Positions 54,878-64,000 of a stretch of 64,000 bases of DNA are shown here, one piece after another (within the stretch, counting starts at the first letter, position 1; the number at the start of each line of letters is the position of its first letter). The position numbers and the translations under genes are program-made. Source of the DNA: Albophoma yamanashiensis (lineage: Eukaryota; Ascomycota; Sordariomycetes; Hypocreales; Ophiocordycipitaceae); contig BCKH01000005.1 of NCBI GenBank assembly GCA_001600555.1, positions 3,100,001 through 3,164,000 of the forward strand, read 5' to 3'. The notes under the pieces were generated by a model that was not told the DNA's origin, ran no database searches, and saw only the letters and a program-made list of their open reading frames with translations.

Positions 54878-56526
54878 TTAGCCATAAAGGGCGCTCTTTC
54901 CACTTCGCAAAGACACCTCGTCGTATCCCCTTGACCTGCCCTGATGGTATATCATTATCTCATGCTCATTTGCATACACAGGCCCCCCCGGAGGAGGCCG
55001 ATCGTCGAATCTCGGGTCGTGGTGCATGATTGGGCGTGATATTTGCATCTCCATCCCTGAACCGACGGGGGACTTGAACGCATTCAGTAATTTGGGAGGC
55101 ACATATATCCTCGGCAGCCGCAAGTTTCGAACTGAGGGAATGGCGAGTGAGGAGAGCTGACGCTTTTTTGGAACAGATGATGCAGGTGTGGACTCGGTGG
55201 TAGTGGTGTTAATTTGTACAGCTGGTTCAGGAGGCTGAATGGAAGAGTCGGCTGGATGCCCGGCGGCGGCTGCATATGCTCGAGCCGCGAATGAGTCCGG
55301 TGTACCTGGTCTGCAGTCTTGATGAGTGGACGATGGAGGTGAAGGATTGTGCGGGACGTCGACGACTGTAGGCAAGCGTGACACAGCCTGAGGAAGATAT
55401 GCTTGGTGTGTCGGGAGGACACTGTCGGCACCGCGATTTGAAGATCGAGGATCGAAGTTGTAGCTGAGTTGTTTCGGTTCATAAGCCCACTTCAGATGCT
55501 CGTCTCGCTCTTCGCTGACCTTCCGGCGACCCCAAGGGAACCTCCGCCCTGCGGGTCGGAAGGAGGATTCATTGTAGCCAAAACGGTGGAAAAGATAGCG
55601 GGACTCTTCCGTCTCATCAAAATACCTCTGCTTGCGGAAGTGGACGGCGAACAGCGCGGATGCTGCGAGAAACAGCAGCACGACACCAATGACGATGCCG
55701 GCAATGGCCGATGGGCTCATACTACTTGTATCATCCGAAGAGCCCGAGCTGGGCTGCTTAGGAGATGGATGATCATCGGCACTGATGGGGCTTTTGTCGA
55801 AGAGTGTTCCATTGATTCCGAGGTGACTTCCGGGCTCGGGCAGTTGGTCGCATCCAGCCTTGAGAGCCAATATGACTGCATTGGTTGTTAAGGATTGCGC
55901 AGACAGGCAATAGGGCAGCGTACGAACAGTTGGACATGTATATTTCGTCCTTGCTTCCTTGAAGACATTTGAGGCACGGTTGTAATTTATCGCCAGTAAG
56001 ATATGGTCCGCCTGCGGAGCAGTAGGCGAACCCGTCGTCGGAGTTCACCTTGAGATCGTCACTGGCGAGGGAGTTTTTCAAGGGCAGGCACGTTTGCTCG
56101 GTGGCACACGCAGAGCTGAAGTTCCCATCTGCGGCTGGGCCGGGGAGGGAGAACAGGCAAGTGCTGACTGCATACCGCAGATTATCTTTTTTTTTGATTA
56201 GTCTTGCTTCCTTCGTTCGGTCCAGCAAGGGAAGACAAACAGAGATACCAGTGCACGTCTGTCTCGTTCCCTCTGACCCGGTCACTGGTTTGCAGACATT
56301 GCAGGCAACTCTTGAATTGCTTCCCGTTCTGCTTGTTGGAATAGTCTCCGTCCCGGCAGACAATGTCCGAGGAGCTTATCAAGGACGCCTTAGTGCTGAA
56401 GCCATCACCATCTTTGCTGGAGAGGCAATCGTCGGCGCATCTCGATCCCTGAGTAACTTCAAAGGCGAGAGCGGCCGCCGAAGCGGCCACCAAAGGGATA
56501 ACGCGGCGCAGGGCAGTTGGAGCCAT
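54878..56526 (-). CDS. Cys-rich single-pass cell-surface protein (fungal 'LPXTG-domain' type)
   Basis: Three exons (56526-56241, 56185-55928, 55875-54878) give 513 residues. A signal peptide (VIPLVAASAAALAFEV) is followed by two related cysteine modules: one with RCADDCLSS...FKSCLQCLQT, one with ACATEQTC...LQPCLKCLQGS. The introns use GTTTGT and GTTCGT donors; the first joins VHWYL-YNLRYAVSTCLF, linking the modules. A Ser/Pro stalk leads to one membrane span (about residues 238-261, IAGIVIGVVLLFLAASALFAV). The 250-residue cytoplasmic tail holds FHRFGYNESSFRPAGRRFPWG and a conserved-looking end. Similar hypocrealean proteins are often labelled LPXTG-domain, though sortases do not act in fungi and function is unknown. 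It could be a wall sensor. The first exon of a related protein starts at 63813. Confidence 0.75.
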
Positions 56527-57756
56527 GGTCACAATCCGTTACTATGCCACAGGTTGGAGCATGGGACACCAGGGACTCCGCCGTCGAGGGCGGGACTTCA
56601 TCGCCAATAGCAATGCCGCACAGTCTGCTAAATTGGAGCAAAAGTCCACGGGCAAGTAGTCGTCGGAGGTAGAGGCAAAGAGCAACAGGTAAGAGGACGA
56701 AGTCCTGGCTCAGCCTCCGAGCAGAAAGGGCTGACGCTTATATGAAAGACAGGCTGCCTCATTGAAGTTGGAGTGTGGTTACACTGTACGCACACGGGCG
56801 GCCCAGCATCGCCAGCCTCTCGCCCATGTCTTCCGCCTGCAGGCCGCGTTCCATTACCGAGCAATCTGGGCGGAGAGCAAGTCGATCTCTGCACTCCATG
56901 TGGAGTTGTCGGGCGACAGGTATTCTCCCGTTGGAGGGAGGAACGGCAGACGGCACATGATACATGTAGAGTACATGTAGGAACCCACCGGGAAGGCTGG
57001 GACTGCGGCATGTTGATATGCGTGCTCTTCGCCGTCTGTCTTGTCCAGCACAGATGCGGGAGGGACCAGGGGATTGGGGGCGACAACCCAATGAGCCGTC
57101 GGGTGAGGCGCTTAGAGGCCGACACGGCCTGAGCCACGGCCAATCAGGAAGCGCGCAGCAGCCACCACAGCGGTTGCGCTACCGGGAAGCTCCGCTCGCC
57201 CCACGGGCTGATCCTGGGATGACGCCGCGCGGGATGGAAGAGGAAGTGTTCCGGCCGATTCACCTTCCGTGTTGAGTATCATGGAGTGCATCTCGTGGAG
57301 GTCGGCAGAGGTCGACGAAAGCAGGTTGTGCATGGGGAAGCTTTGGAAAATGTGAAGTACATGTACCCCGTGCGTCGCGTGCGTTCCCTACATGCACTCT
57401 GCATGTCTGGCGGATGACTGACGACTTAGGTACCCCGAACTGACTTCGACAGAGGCTGCAGTGTGCTAAGCCGGTCAGCGTTGGGTTTGTTAGGCATGCA
57501 GCCCTCCAAGTTGCGTGAGGACTGGACCGAGTACCGCCTTTGCCGAAAGGCTGGCCATGAGCTAGGTAACTTCAACAGACGCCAGACGCCTGAACCGCGT
57601 CCACGCCCTCCCATCCAGGCTGCTGCCATACTGGCAGGGAATTGCTCGTCGTTGCGAGTGATGAATGGTGAGGCATGTTTGAGTGGCAAAAGAAATCTAG
57701 GTTAGTTCGCACGGCCCGGCAGCCTTTTCGGCGAATATGAGTACGGCTTGACAAAC

Positions 57757-58032
57757 ATGGCAGGACACGACACGACCAACAGCATATCAACATCACGGCC
57801 GTCGACGCGATGCCGGACTAACTGGATTTCGTTCGACGCAAACCCCGCTCTGCCCACACACCCACCAGACAATGCAGCCGAAGATGGCATAGCGGAGGGA
57901 TCGCCTGATCAAAACACCAAATCTCGGAGCCTTGCGTCCAAGGAGCACAAAGCAGCCGCCCATGCCGCTCTCGCGGCTATCTTGGTCTTAGCTGCATTTC
58001 TGACACGGCTGGGCTCGCTAAGAGCCAGGTAA
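57757..58032 (+). CDS. Weak candidate: small protein with C-terminal hydrophobic segment
   Basis: 91 codons from an ATG (MAGHDTTNSIST). A polar N-terminal two thirds is followed by a single hydrophobic stretch near the C-terminus (HAALAAILVLAAFLTRLGS) flanked by basic residues, like a tail-anchored protein. No family recognised and no splice support. It may be a chance frame. Confidence 0.15.
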   Translation: MAGHDTTNSISTSRPSTRCRTNWISFDANPALPTHPPDNAAEDGIAEGSPDQNTKSRSLASKEHKAAAHAALAAILVLAAFLTRLGSLRAR

Positions 58033-58045
58033 GACACTGTGCATG

Positions 58046-58054
58046 TACTCCGTA
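58046..58054 (-). repeat. TACGGAGTA 9-mer copy (reverse)
   Basis: Exact reverse-orientation copy (TACTCCGTA) in the gene-poor region 1.1 kb upstream of the amidase gene. Confidence 0.6.
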
Positions 58055-59117
58055 AGCCTGGCCATGCTCGGTGCCCTTGCCCGCTGCCCTCCTGGACTCG
58101 TTGGCTTGTAATCGACACGTCTCCGGTGCGTCTCCGGTGGCATCTCCGTGCGACAGGGGCCTTGGGCCACTGAGAGTTTTTGGAGAATCGAACCCACGAC
58201 GACGATGAATGATTCGCGCAATTGCAAATTGATTCAGAGGCAAAAGATTTCGTACTTCCGTCATGCAACGGCGATGGGCACCGGTCGAGGAGACCCTTGG
58301 CGCGTAAGAAATAAACCTCTGTATCTAATTGTGCATTAAAACCTTTCTTGTGCATTCTCGAATTTGAACTGATATCGAGCGGCTGGGCAAGTCTGAGCCG
58401 CGGGGAGAAATGACCAGCTGGGCAGAGCACCCCTGGCTGTGAGGAGCGTCGGAGAAGTAATGTCCACAAAGCACATGGCTCAGAGATGGATGGCTGGGTA
58501 GCAACTCTACAGGCACGTGCTGCCTGCCAGAAAGTCGGAAGCACAACTCCTGTTTGATTCACAGCTCTGCGGGTCAGATGGATGGGATGATGGGCCGATT
58601 TGCATGGACGTCTCGCCACCCTCGCCAGCCTGTGCGTCGTTCAGTGTTGGCTTGTCTCTGCACGAGTGGTGATGGGTGGTTGAGATGAGCGGCTAGAGCC
58701 TCACCGTGGTTGGCCCAAAGCTACCTGGCAGGTCCGTCGCCTTTTTGGTGGAGCCAGCATCGTTGGCGGAGAGCCCCATGTTTGAAATGCTGTACCCCTC
58801 CGGAGCCTCGCCTTCATGGGGCTCAAGCATCATCATCTCCTGACCTAGGCGTTCATTGGCAGGCACCGAAGCGTTAGGTCATCAGATGCGCCGAGCTTGC
58901 TGCTGAGGGGACAAGCGACTTCATATCTCCAGCTGTGCCGAGCTGAGTTTGCCATCAATTGAGGCATCAAAGGGACACACCCAACACCATATTGCGCCGC
59001 TCTCGCGCAGCTTGTGTTGCTTCTGGCGGCGACGACTTCGAAGAGAGAGCCGTGTGAGCGGGGTGCCGCACTTGCTCATATGTTTCACAAGGAAGAGTCA
59101 CGCGGCTTGCTTCAAAG

Positions 59118-62004
59118 ATGAGAATAGGCTGCTTGCAGTTTGCGCCGTCTGTTGGCGACGTGGACAACAATCTTAACCGAGCCGATGAGGTCCTGGAAAA
59201 TGCAGATCCTGAATACCTCGATCTCCTCGTTCTGCCAGAGCTGGCCTTTTCCGGTGAGTTTCTTTGTTCGCGCCGCCATACAAGTTGAGCGGCCAAATGC
59301 CAGACTCCAGTGTTACCATATCCTGGGCTCATGCATGCGTGGAACCCAGAAACTAACGCCTTCCCAGGATACAACTTCAGTTCTCTAACGCATATCACAC
59401 CATGTCTCGAGTACCTGGGACGCGGCGTCAGCTCCTTGTGGGCCAAGACTACGGCCCTCAAGCACGACTGTACTGTTATTGTTGGCTACCCGGAGAAGAT
59501 AGACCTGTCGGATCGGTGGCCTGCGGATCCAGAATACTACAATGCCGCCGTCGTGATGAACTCTGAAGGCGACATTGTCGGGAATTACCGAAAGGCTCAT
59601 CTCTACTATACAGACGAAACATGGGCGCTCGAAGGACCCGACGGCTTCTTTTCCGCTCGTCTCTCAGGCCTTGGCCCAACTGCGCTTGGGATATGCATGG
59701 ATCTGAAGTGAGCCCCCAGGCGCTGTGGACAGAACCATGCATCATACTACAAATATGCTAACAGGGGATAGTCCCCACAAGTTCGAGGCCCCATGGGACA
59801 AATTCGAATTCGCAAGATACGCTCTGGACTGTGGTGCACATCTCATTGTTCTATCTTGCGCATGGCTTACTCAAGAGGACCCAGACGTGTTTCTGCAAAC
59901 ACCTCAAGAGCCAGACATGCAAACTTTGATGTACTGGGTGGCACGGCTGGAACCAATCATCCGCATCGAGTCAAATCAGGAAGTCATCGTCGTCTTCGCT
60001 AACCGCACGGGAACCGAAGGGTCGGCGACTTATGCGGGCACCAGTGCCGTGATCGGTATCCAGTCCGGGGAGGTTCGAGTATACGGTATACTTGGACGTG
60101 GCGAGAAAGAACTGCTGGTTGTTGACACTGATAACCCGCCCTATGCGAAACTGGTTTATCGCCCGGAAGGAGAAGGCACATCGGTCAATGGCGACGAACC
60201 TCAGCCTGCAGCTGAAGAGGAAGTGTCGCTTCCTTCTCGCACGTATAGCCCGGAGCGGAACCCCGTGACCAGTTCGGTCGCCCCCACGGCAACTGAAGCC
60301 GACCACAAAGGTCAATACTCCACAGCAAATCCTCCCAGCACCGAACCATGCTCATCGGCTCAGGAAAATGATACACCGAACACGTTGCCCCGCACAACCT
60401 ATCAGCCATCATACCCAGACGAGCCAAGGACCGCGCTGCTCCCAAGATCCATAAACGAGTTCCCACAACATACAGAACGAAAGGCAATGAACGTATCCAC
60501 TCGTCAATTTGCCCCAAATGTAACTGGAGAAACGTTGCAAAGCGGCGATGAGTCTGGGTTTGAGCCTGATGGGTTTTCCAGCGAGTCGAACTCGCACAAT
60601 ATTGAGTCGTCCATGGAGCTCCCTCCCCAGCAGGCCAAGGTTTCATCTCGCCATCTAATTGAAGCAAAATATGGCCCTTCAACCAGACTCCATCAAGTTG
60701 ACGACATTGTCATTGCGTTAGACTCCGCTGGCCTGGGGGACCCTCACCGGCTTCGTGGACGGCCTAATTTGCAAGGAACGACGCAGGGCGTGGGAGAAGA
60801 GGACGAAGGGGAAGACAGAGGAATGGAAGAAGAAGAAGAGATGGAGACGCAAGAAATGCATTTTCCAGGTGATGAAGCATCGAGGAGAATTGAGAATTGG
60901 ATAGATCTCGTGGAAAGCCCCATGGATTACGTGAAGACGAAGGAACTATCGAGATCTCAATTCGAGCATAAACGACCGCTCAAACCTCATCGTGTGGATC
61001 GAACAAAGAAGGATCGTCCCAAGTTTTTGGACAAAAGTCAGCCTGACTTTGAAGCAATATGCCGAAAACTGGAAGATATAGCACAACAAGATGAGATGGA
61101 CTTACCGCGAGGCTATTCGCCATTCGTCACCAAGGACCAGGTAGGTCATCAAGAAAATGCGGCTTTTATACGGGAGACATCGGGAATGTGCAACGCCGAT
61201 AGAGGTTCAGGACCGAAACACCCAGAATTGAGCGCGCCGATATGTGTTGCCGCGGAATCTGCTGCCACGATGAGTGCAGACCCTCACTCCTCGGACCAAG
61301 CACCGCAAGAGATTTATTTCAACCGGATTGGGCCGGAACCTCCGATTCTTCGACCAGTCTCGCGGAGTCGATTGCGAGGGCGACGTAATACCGGAGATGC
61401 CGTGATCATTCCGCGACCGCAGATCGAGAGCACGAACTTCCACTTCGGTCATAAGGAAGCCGAGGTTCATCCCGAGTATGAGCCTAGGAATTTGAGTAGG
61501 GGTCGTCAGCGCGCAGTTGAACGACCTGCAGAAGAGCAATATCACTCCAGGGCTATTCGACGGCAGATTACTCCAAAGAGGTCACGAGGAGCTTCTGCCG
61601 ATCCCGTCAACCTCGCACAGTTTCATTTGATCGAGGAGTATCCCTCGGCAAATTGTCCCCTACATGGTTCGCGCTCTCGCTCGCGGGCCCGCCACCAGAC
61701 CTCCTCACGGCAGAGGCGACCCGGCAGCGGCCAGTCGAAGACGAGGGGCCAGGAGCGCATGGCATTGCGGCAACGGACCCGCGACAACTCAGCGCCCAGA
61801 GCAACCGCGGCTACTACGGAGCGGGAGAGGATCAGCAGTCCGCCGGCCGCCCTACCTAGACAGACGAAGACCAACAGGATGGTCGAGCAGTGGATAGCCA
61901 AAGACTCTGATCGAGCTGCACAGAGGTCTGCTTCGGCAGCCCCACACGTTGGCTTGAACCAGGGCCCAAAGACCCCTGTGCCCATGGTGCTTCTCAAACG
62001 CTGA
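59118..62004 (+). CDS. NTA1: Protein N-terminal amidase (nitrilase superfamily) with long C-terminal extension
   Basis: Three exons (59118-59253, 59368-59707, 59772-62004) give 902 residues. The nitrilase fold occupies about the first 290: MRIGCLQFAPSVGDVDNNLN, the catalytic Glu in VLPELAFSG (E41, across the first splice), Lys in GNYRKAHLYY (K121) and Cys in LGICMDL-NPHKFEAPW (C155, next to the second splice). Later blocks are HLIVLSCAWL and VIVVFANRTGTEG. Nta1 deamidates N-terminal Asn and Gln, feeding proteins into the Arg/N-degron pathway. Yeast Nta1 is 457 residues; here about 600 extra follow, disordered and charged (EDRGMEEEEEMETQE; RSRSRARHQTSSRQRRPGSG), with repeated Ser/Thr/Pro regions. 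The tail is one open exon with no obvious intron or domain. Family call strong; the role of the tail is unknown. Confidence 0.88.
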
Positions 62005-63812
62005 AGCTAATCCGAATCTCAGTACGAGAGTAACGGCTATGTGTATGGCAATTGGGATTCGGGATCCCCCGAGAACAGCACTTCGCTAGTCCGAATCTTT
62101 GGGGGGTGCGTTCTTGATGTGAATCCTGTCAGTCTGGAACTGCAGTAGATTCACAATGGGATGTGAGACTATCTAATGGTTGTTTGCCACACCCTCCTAT
62201 TAATGATCCATCTCGTCTGGTAGCGCTCCGCCTGACTTTTCGCCCCTCCATCTTTCAATCCGGATTTGCATGATCTCGTCAAACGTGGCCACCCTAAGTC
62301 TCCCCCTCTGGCGAGCAGTTCCCATAACCACCGGAAACTAAGAATTTTATAAAGCCTGCACTGCAGTAGCAGAGTGGCGTTGGGCTGCCTGGTCACCTTT
62401 TCGCTTGGCACGCGGTACTTGATCTCACCAGTTTGGAAGCTGGAGACGTTAAGCCTTAGTTTCGGTACGAATACAGAAGCACCTTCGCTCCTAACTAAGG
62501 TCGGGTATCTACCTAGGCACCTATGATACTGCTGTGACTACCGTGTTACGTGGCGGTTTGAGGGCCTTGCGGCTTATGGTGTCACTTTCGTAGGCACCAA
62601 GATTCAGACATTTGTAGTCTGTACGTACGGAGTTTCACGGCTGGAGCCGATGTCTTCAAGTGTCAATCAGTTGCTATTATTCTATGCTACGGAGTATATG
62701 GTGAAGCGGTCTGATTTAGCCGCCGAGATGGACCGAATCTCGTCGATCAAAGCTCGCGCATGTAAACGACCATCCGGTCACGGCTTCTCCGCTTGATGAA
62801 AAAGGCGACTTTACGGAGTACTATGTACATATTCAACGCGGCGTCACAACAGGGAAGGCCAACAGGTCATGGTCCGGAAGGCCGGTATCAACGGCCGCCA
62901 TGGGGGCCGGAGCGAGGCCGAGGCGCGGCGGCACCACACGCGGGAGAGCGATCCCCGCTCAGGCGCCTGGCGCTGAGAGCTTGGGATGCGATCGACATCG
63001 AAGGCATCGACGCAAGCATGCAGGTCACAACCTCCATGTGGTGATCCGACACACGAAAGGATACAGCATACAAAAGCGCTCGGCCGCGGAGGTCACTTAA
63101 AGCGGCAGCGGCACAGTGGCCCGTCCGCATCTGTCTTACACGCAGTCCACACTGGCTCTGGCCCCAGAAGCCGGCTGCCGCCCGTGCCCAATCGGGTTGC
63201 GAATCGTCCACCGCGCAGCCCCGGTAGATGTGAACGGGAGCAGGGGTCTTTGCAGCTGTGTGACCATCGCTGACCGTTGACTGGCTTTCGAAGCGCCGTG
63301 GCAGTCAACCCCCCGTGCCCCCACCTCCAGTCGAAAGTCGGCCCCGTCTTCCACCTCGTCACCAGCCAGCATCGTCCTGACAGGGATGTCTGTGGCCAAA
63401 CAGCGGCGGATGGGCAGGGCTGCAAGCGCTGTCGCTGGAGTGTATTGCCCGAATGCTGATGGACTGATGGAACCCAGCCATGCCGTGTCTTCCCCTCTCG
63501 ACCCAACCTTCTGTGATTTCGTATCCCGCAAAGTCGTCGAAGCGCACCGGCTTGCATACTGCACCCTTGAAGAATATATTGCAGAACCAACACATCTTTG
63601 GCGCCGAGACAACATCTGGATGTAACGCACGAGCGTATATCAGGCACCACGCTCACCCGGCATCGCCAACACCACTCCAGTCCACCACGCACGCTGTGGT
63701 TGTTATGTAGCACCACCCAGAACGCGGCCCAAGCCTGAATCCCTCAACGTCCAGATAAATCGTCGAGAGAAGGAAACCGAGCCCCCTGTGACGAGCTGCC
63801 GAGCTTTTCAAG
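62005..63812. other. Gene-poor 1.8 kb region
   Basis: Between the amidase and the partial surface-protein gene. It contains three copies of the TACGGAGTA element within about 200 bp (separate entry). Open frames are short and overlapping. No tRNA or 5S rRNA recognised. Confidence 0.5.
62626..62820 (+). repeat. Cluster of three TACGGAGTA-type 9-mers
   Basis: Near-match TACGGAGTT at 62626-62634, exact copies at 62688-62696 and 62812-62820, all in the same orientation, in non-coding DNA. Confidence 0.65.
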
Positions 63813-64000
63813 ATGCTGCGGCTACCCACAGCCTCATTCATCCTCGGCGTCCTGCCGAGGGCGCTGGCGATTCTCGTCGCCCCGGGTTCTCCATGCTCTG
63901 CCAGTTGCGGCAACGTTCTCGACTCGACGTCGCCGGCCGATGTTGTTTGCCCGCAGAGCAGCTTCTCCGGCGCCACAGGGCAGCTGTTCCAAGGTTGCGT
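63813..64000 (+). CDS. Start of a second Cys-rich secreted/surface protein, truncated by window edge
   Basis: The frame is open from the ATG to the right edge (about 62 residues). It starts MLRLPTASFILGVLPRALA, a likely signal peptide, and continues with PCSASCGNVLDST, ADVVCPQSSF and FQGC. The CxxxCGN...VC...GC spacing resembles the first module of the protein encoded at 54878-56526, suggesting another member of the same surface-protein family on the other strand. The rest lies outside the window. Confidence 0.6.
   Translation, partial: MLRLPTASFILGVLPRALAILVAPGSPCSASCGNVLDSTSPADVVCPQSSFSGATGQLFQGC

Larger units (their letters stand above)
56527..59117. other. Gene-poor 2.6 kb region
   Basis: Divergent upstream regions of the Cys-rich surface protein and the amidase. 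Exact TACTCCGTA (reverse TACGGAGTA) at 58046-58054. One small open frame (57757-58032) is treated separately as a weak candidate. No RNA gene confirmed. Confidence 0.5.

Noticed and set aside
58150..58260. A possible minus-strand tRNA suggested by a TTCGATT T-loop-like sequence near 58182
   Set aside because: The flanking T-stem does not pair beyond three bases and no D arm or acceptor stem could be formed.
62180..62470. Possible 5S rRNA or tRNA in the gene-poor region
   Set aside because: I looked for the fungal 5S internal control blocks and a B box and found neither.
1..64000. Secondary-metabolite cluster or CRISPR-like array
   Set aside because: No polyketide synthase, nonribosomal synthetase, terpene cyclase or regularly spaced repeats were found; the ABC transporter and Zn2Cys6 factor are 27 kb apart with housekeeping genes between.

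Overview
The window is nuclear DNA of a filamentous ascomycete. Its genes are split by short GT-AG introns (mostly 50-110 nt). It encodes fungus-specific proteins (Erg2, NmrA, a Zn2Cys6 regulator, cutinase, POM34, a CSI2-type wall protein, a Yor1-like ABC transporter), and many coding regions have GC-rich third positions. The gene content and style fit Sordariomycetes, probably Hypocreales. That placement is inference from gene families, since no search could be run. I rebuilt exon structures by reading splice signals and requiring an open frame across every junction; all multi-exon models below sum to a multiple of three.

Left third (1-23.6 kb): 3' part of GSK-3 kinase; nuclear cap-binding subunit CBP80; an RFTS-domain protein resembling DIM-7/Raf2 heterochromatin factors (minus strand), divergent from the tRNA pseudouridine synthase PUS4; a short Sec2-domain protein (minus); exosome subunit CSL4 (minus); a 1500-residue ABCC transporter; a CSI2-like wall/septum membrane protein (minus); and VPS68. 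Middle (23.6-43.2 kb): a 1.7 kb gene-poor stretch, an unrecognised 332-residue protein, a secreted cutinase with a TATA box, a small unrecognised protein, GET4 (minus), tRNA-Gly(CCC), POM34 (minus), INO80 subunit IES1, ERG2, the peptide transporter PTR2, and NmrA (minus). Right third (43.2-64 kb): a 4 kb gene-poor stretch, a Zn2Cys6 regulator (minus), FCF1 (minus) divergent from RFC subunit 4, a 111-residue two-exon membrane protein (minus), a Derlin, a Cys-rich single-pass surface protein (minus), an N-terminal amidase with a very long tail, and the first exon of a second Cys-rich surface protein cut by the right edge.

Most genes are single housekeeping units with no sign of an operon, a biosynthetic cluster or a transposon. 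PTR2 and NmrA lie next to each other (convergent), with a Zn2Cys6 factor beyond, which makes a loose nitrogen/peptide-use neighbourhood; any joint regulation is inference. I found no convincing undescribed multi-gene system. The observations most worth a second look are an over-represented non-coding 9-mer (TACGGAGTA), a structured hairpin element in the gene-poor 24 kb region, a G-quadruplex plus palindrome upstream of the cutinase, the RFTS protein, the amidase with its roughly 600-residue extension, and the pair of Cys-rich surface proteins near the right end.
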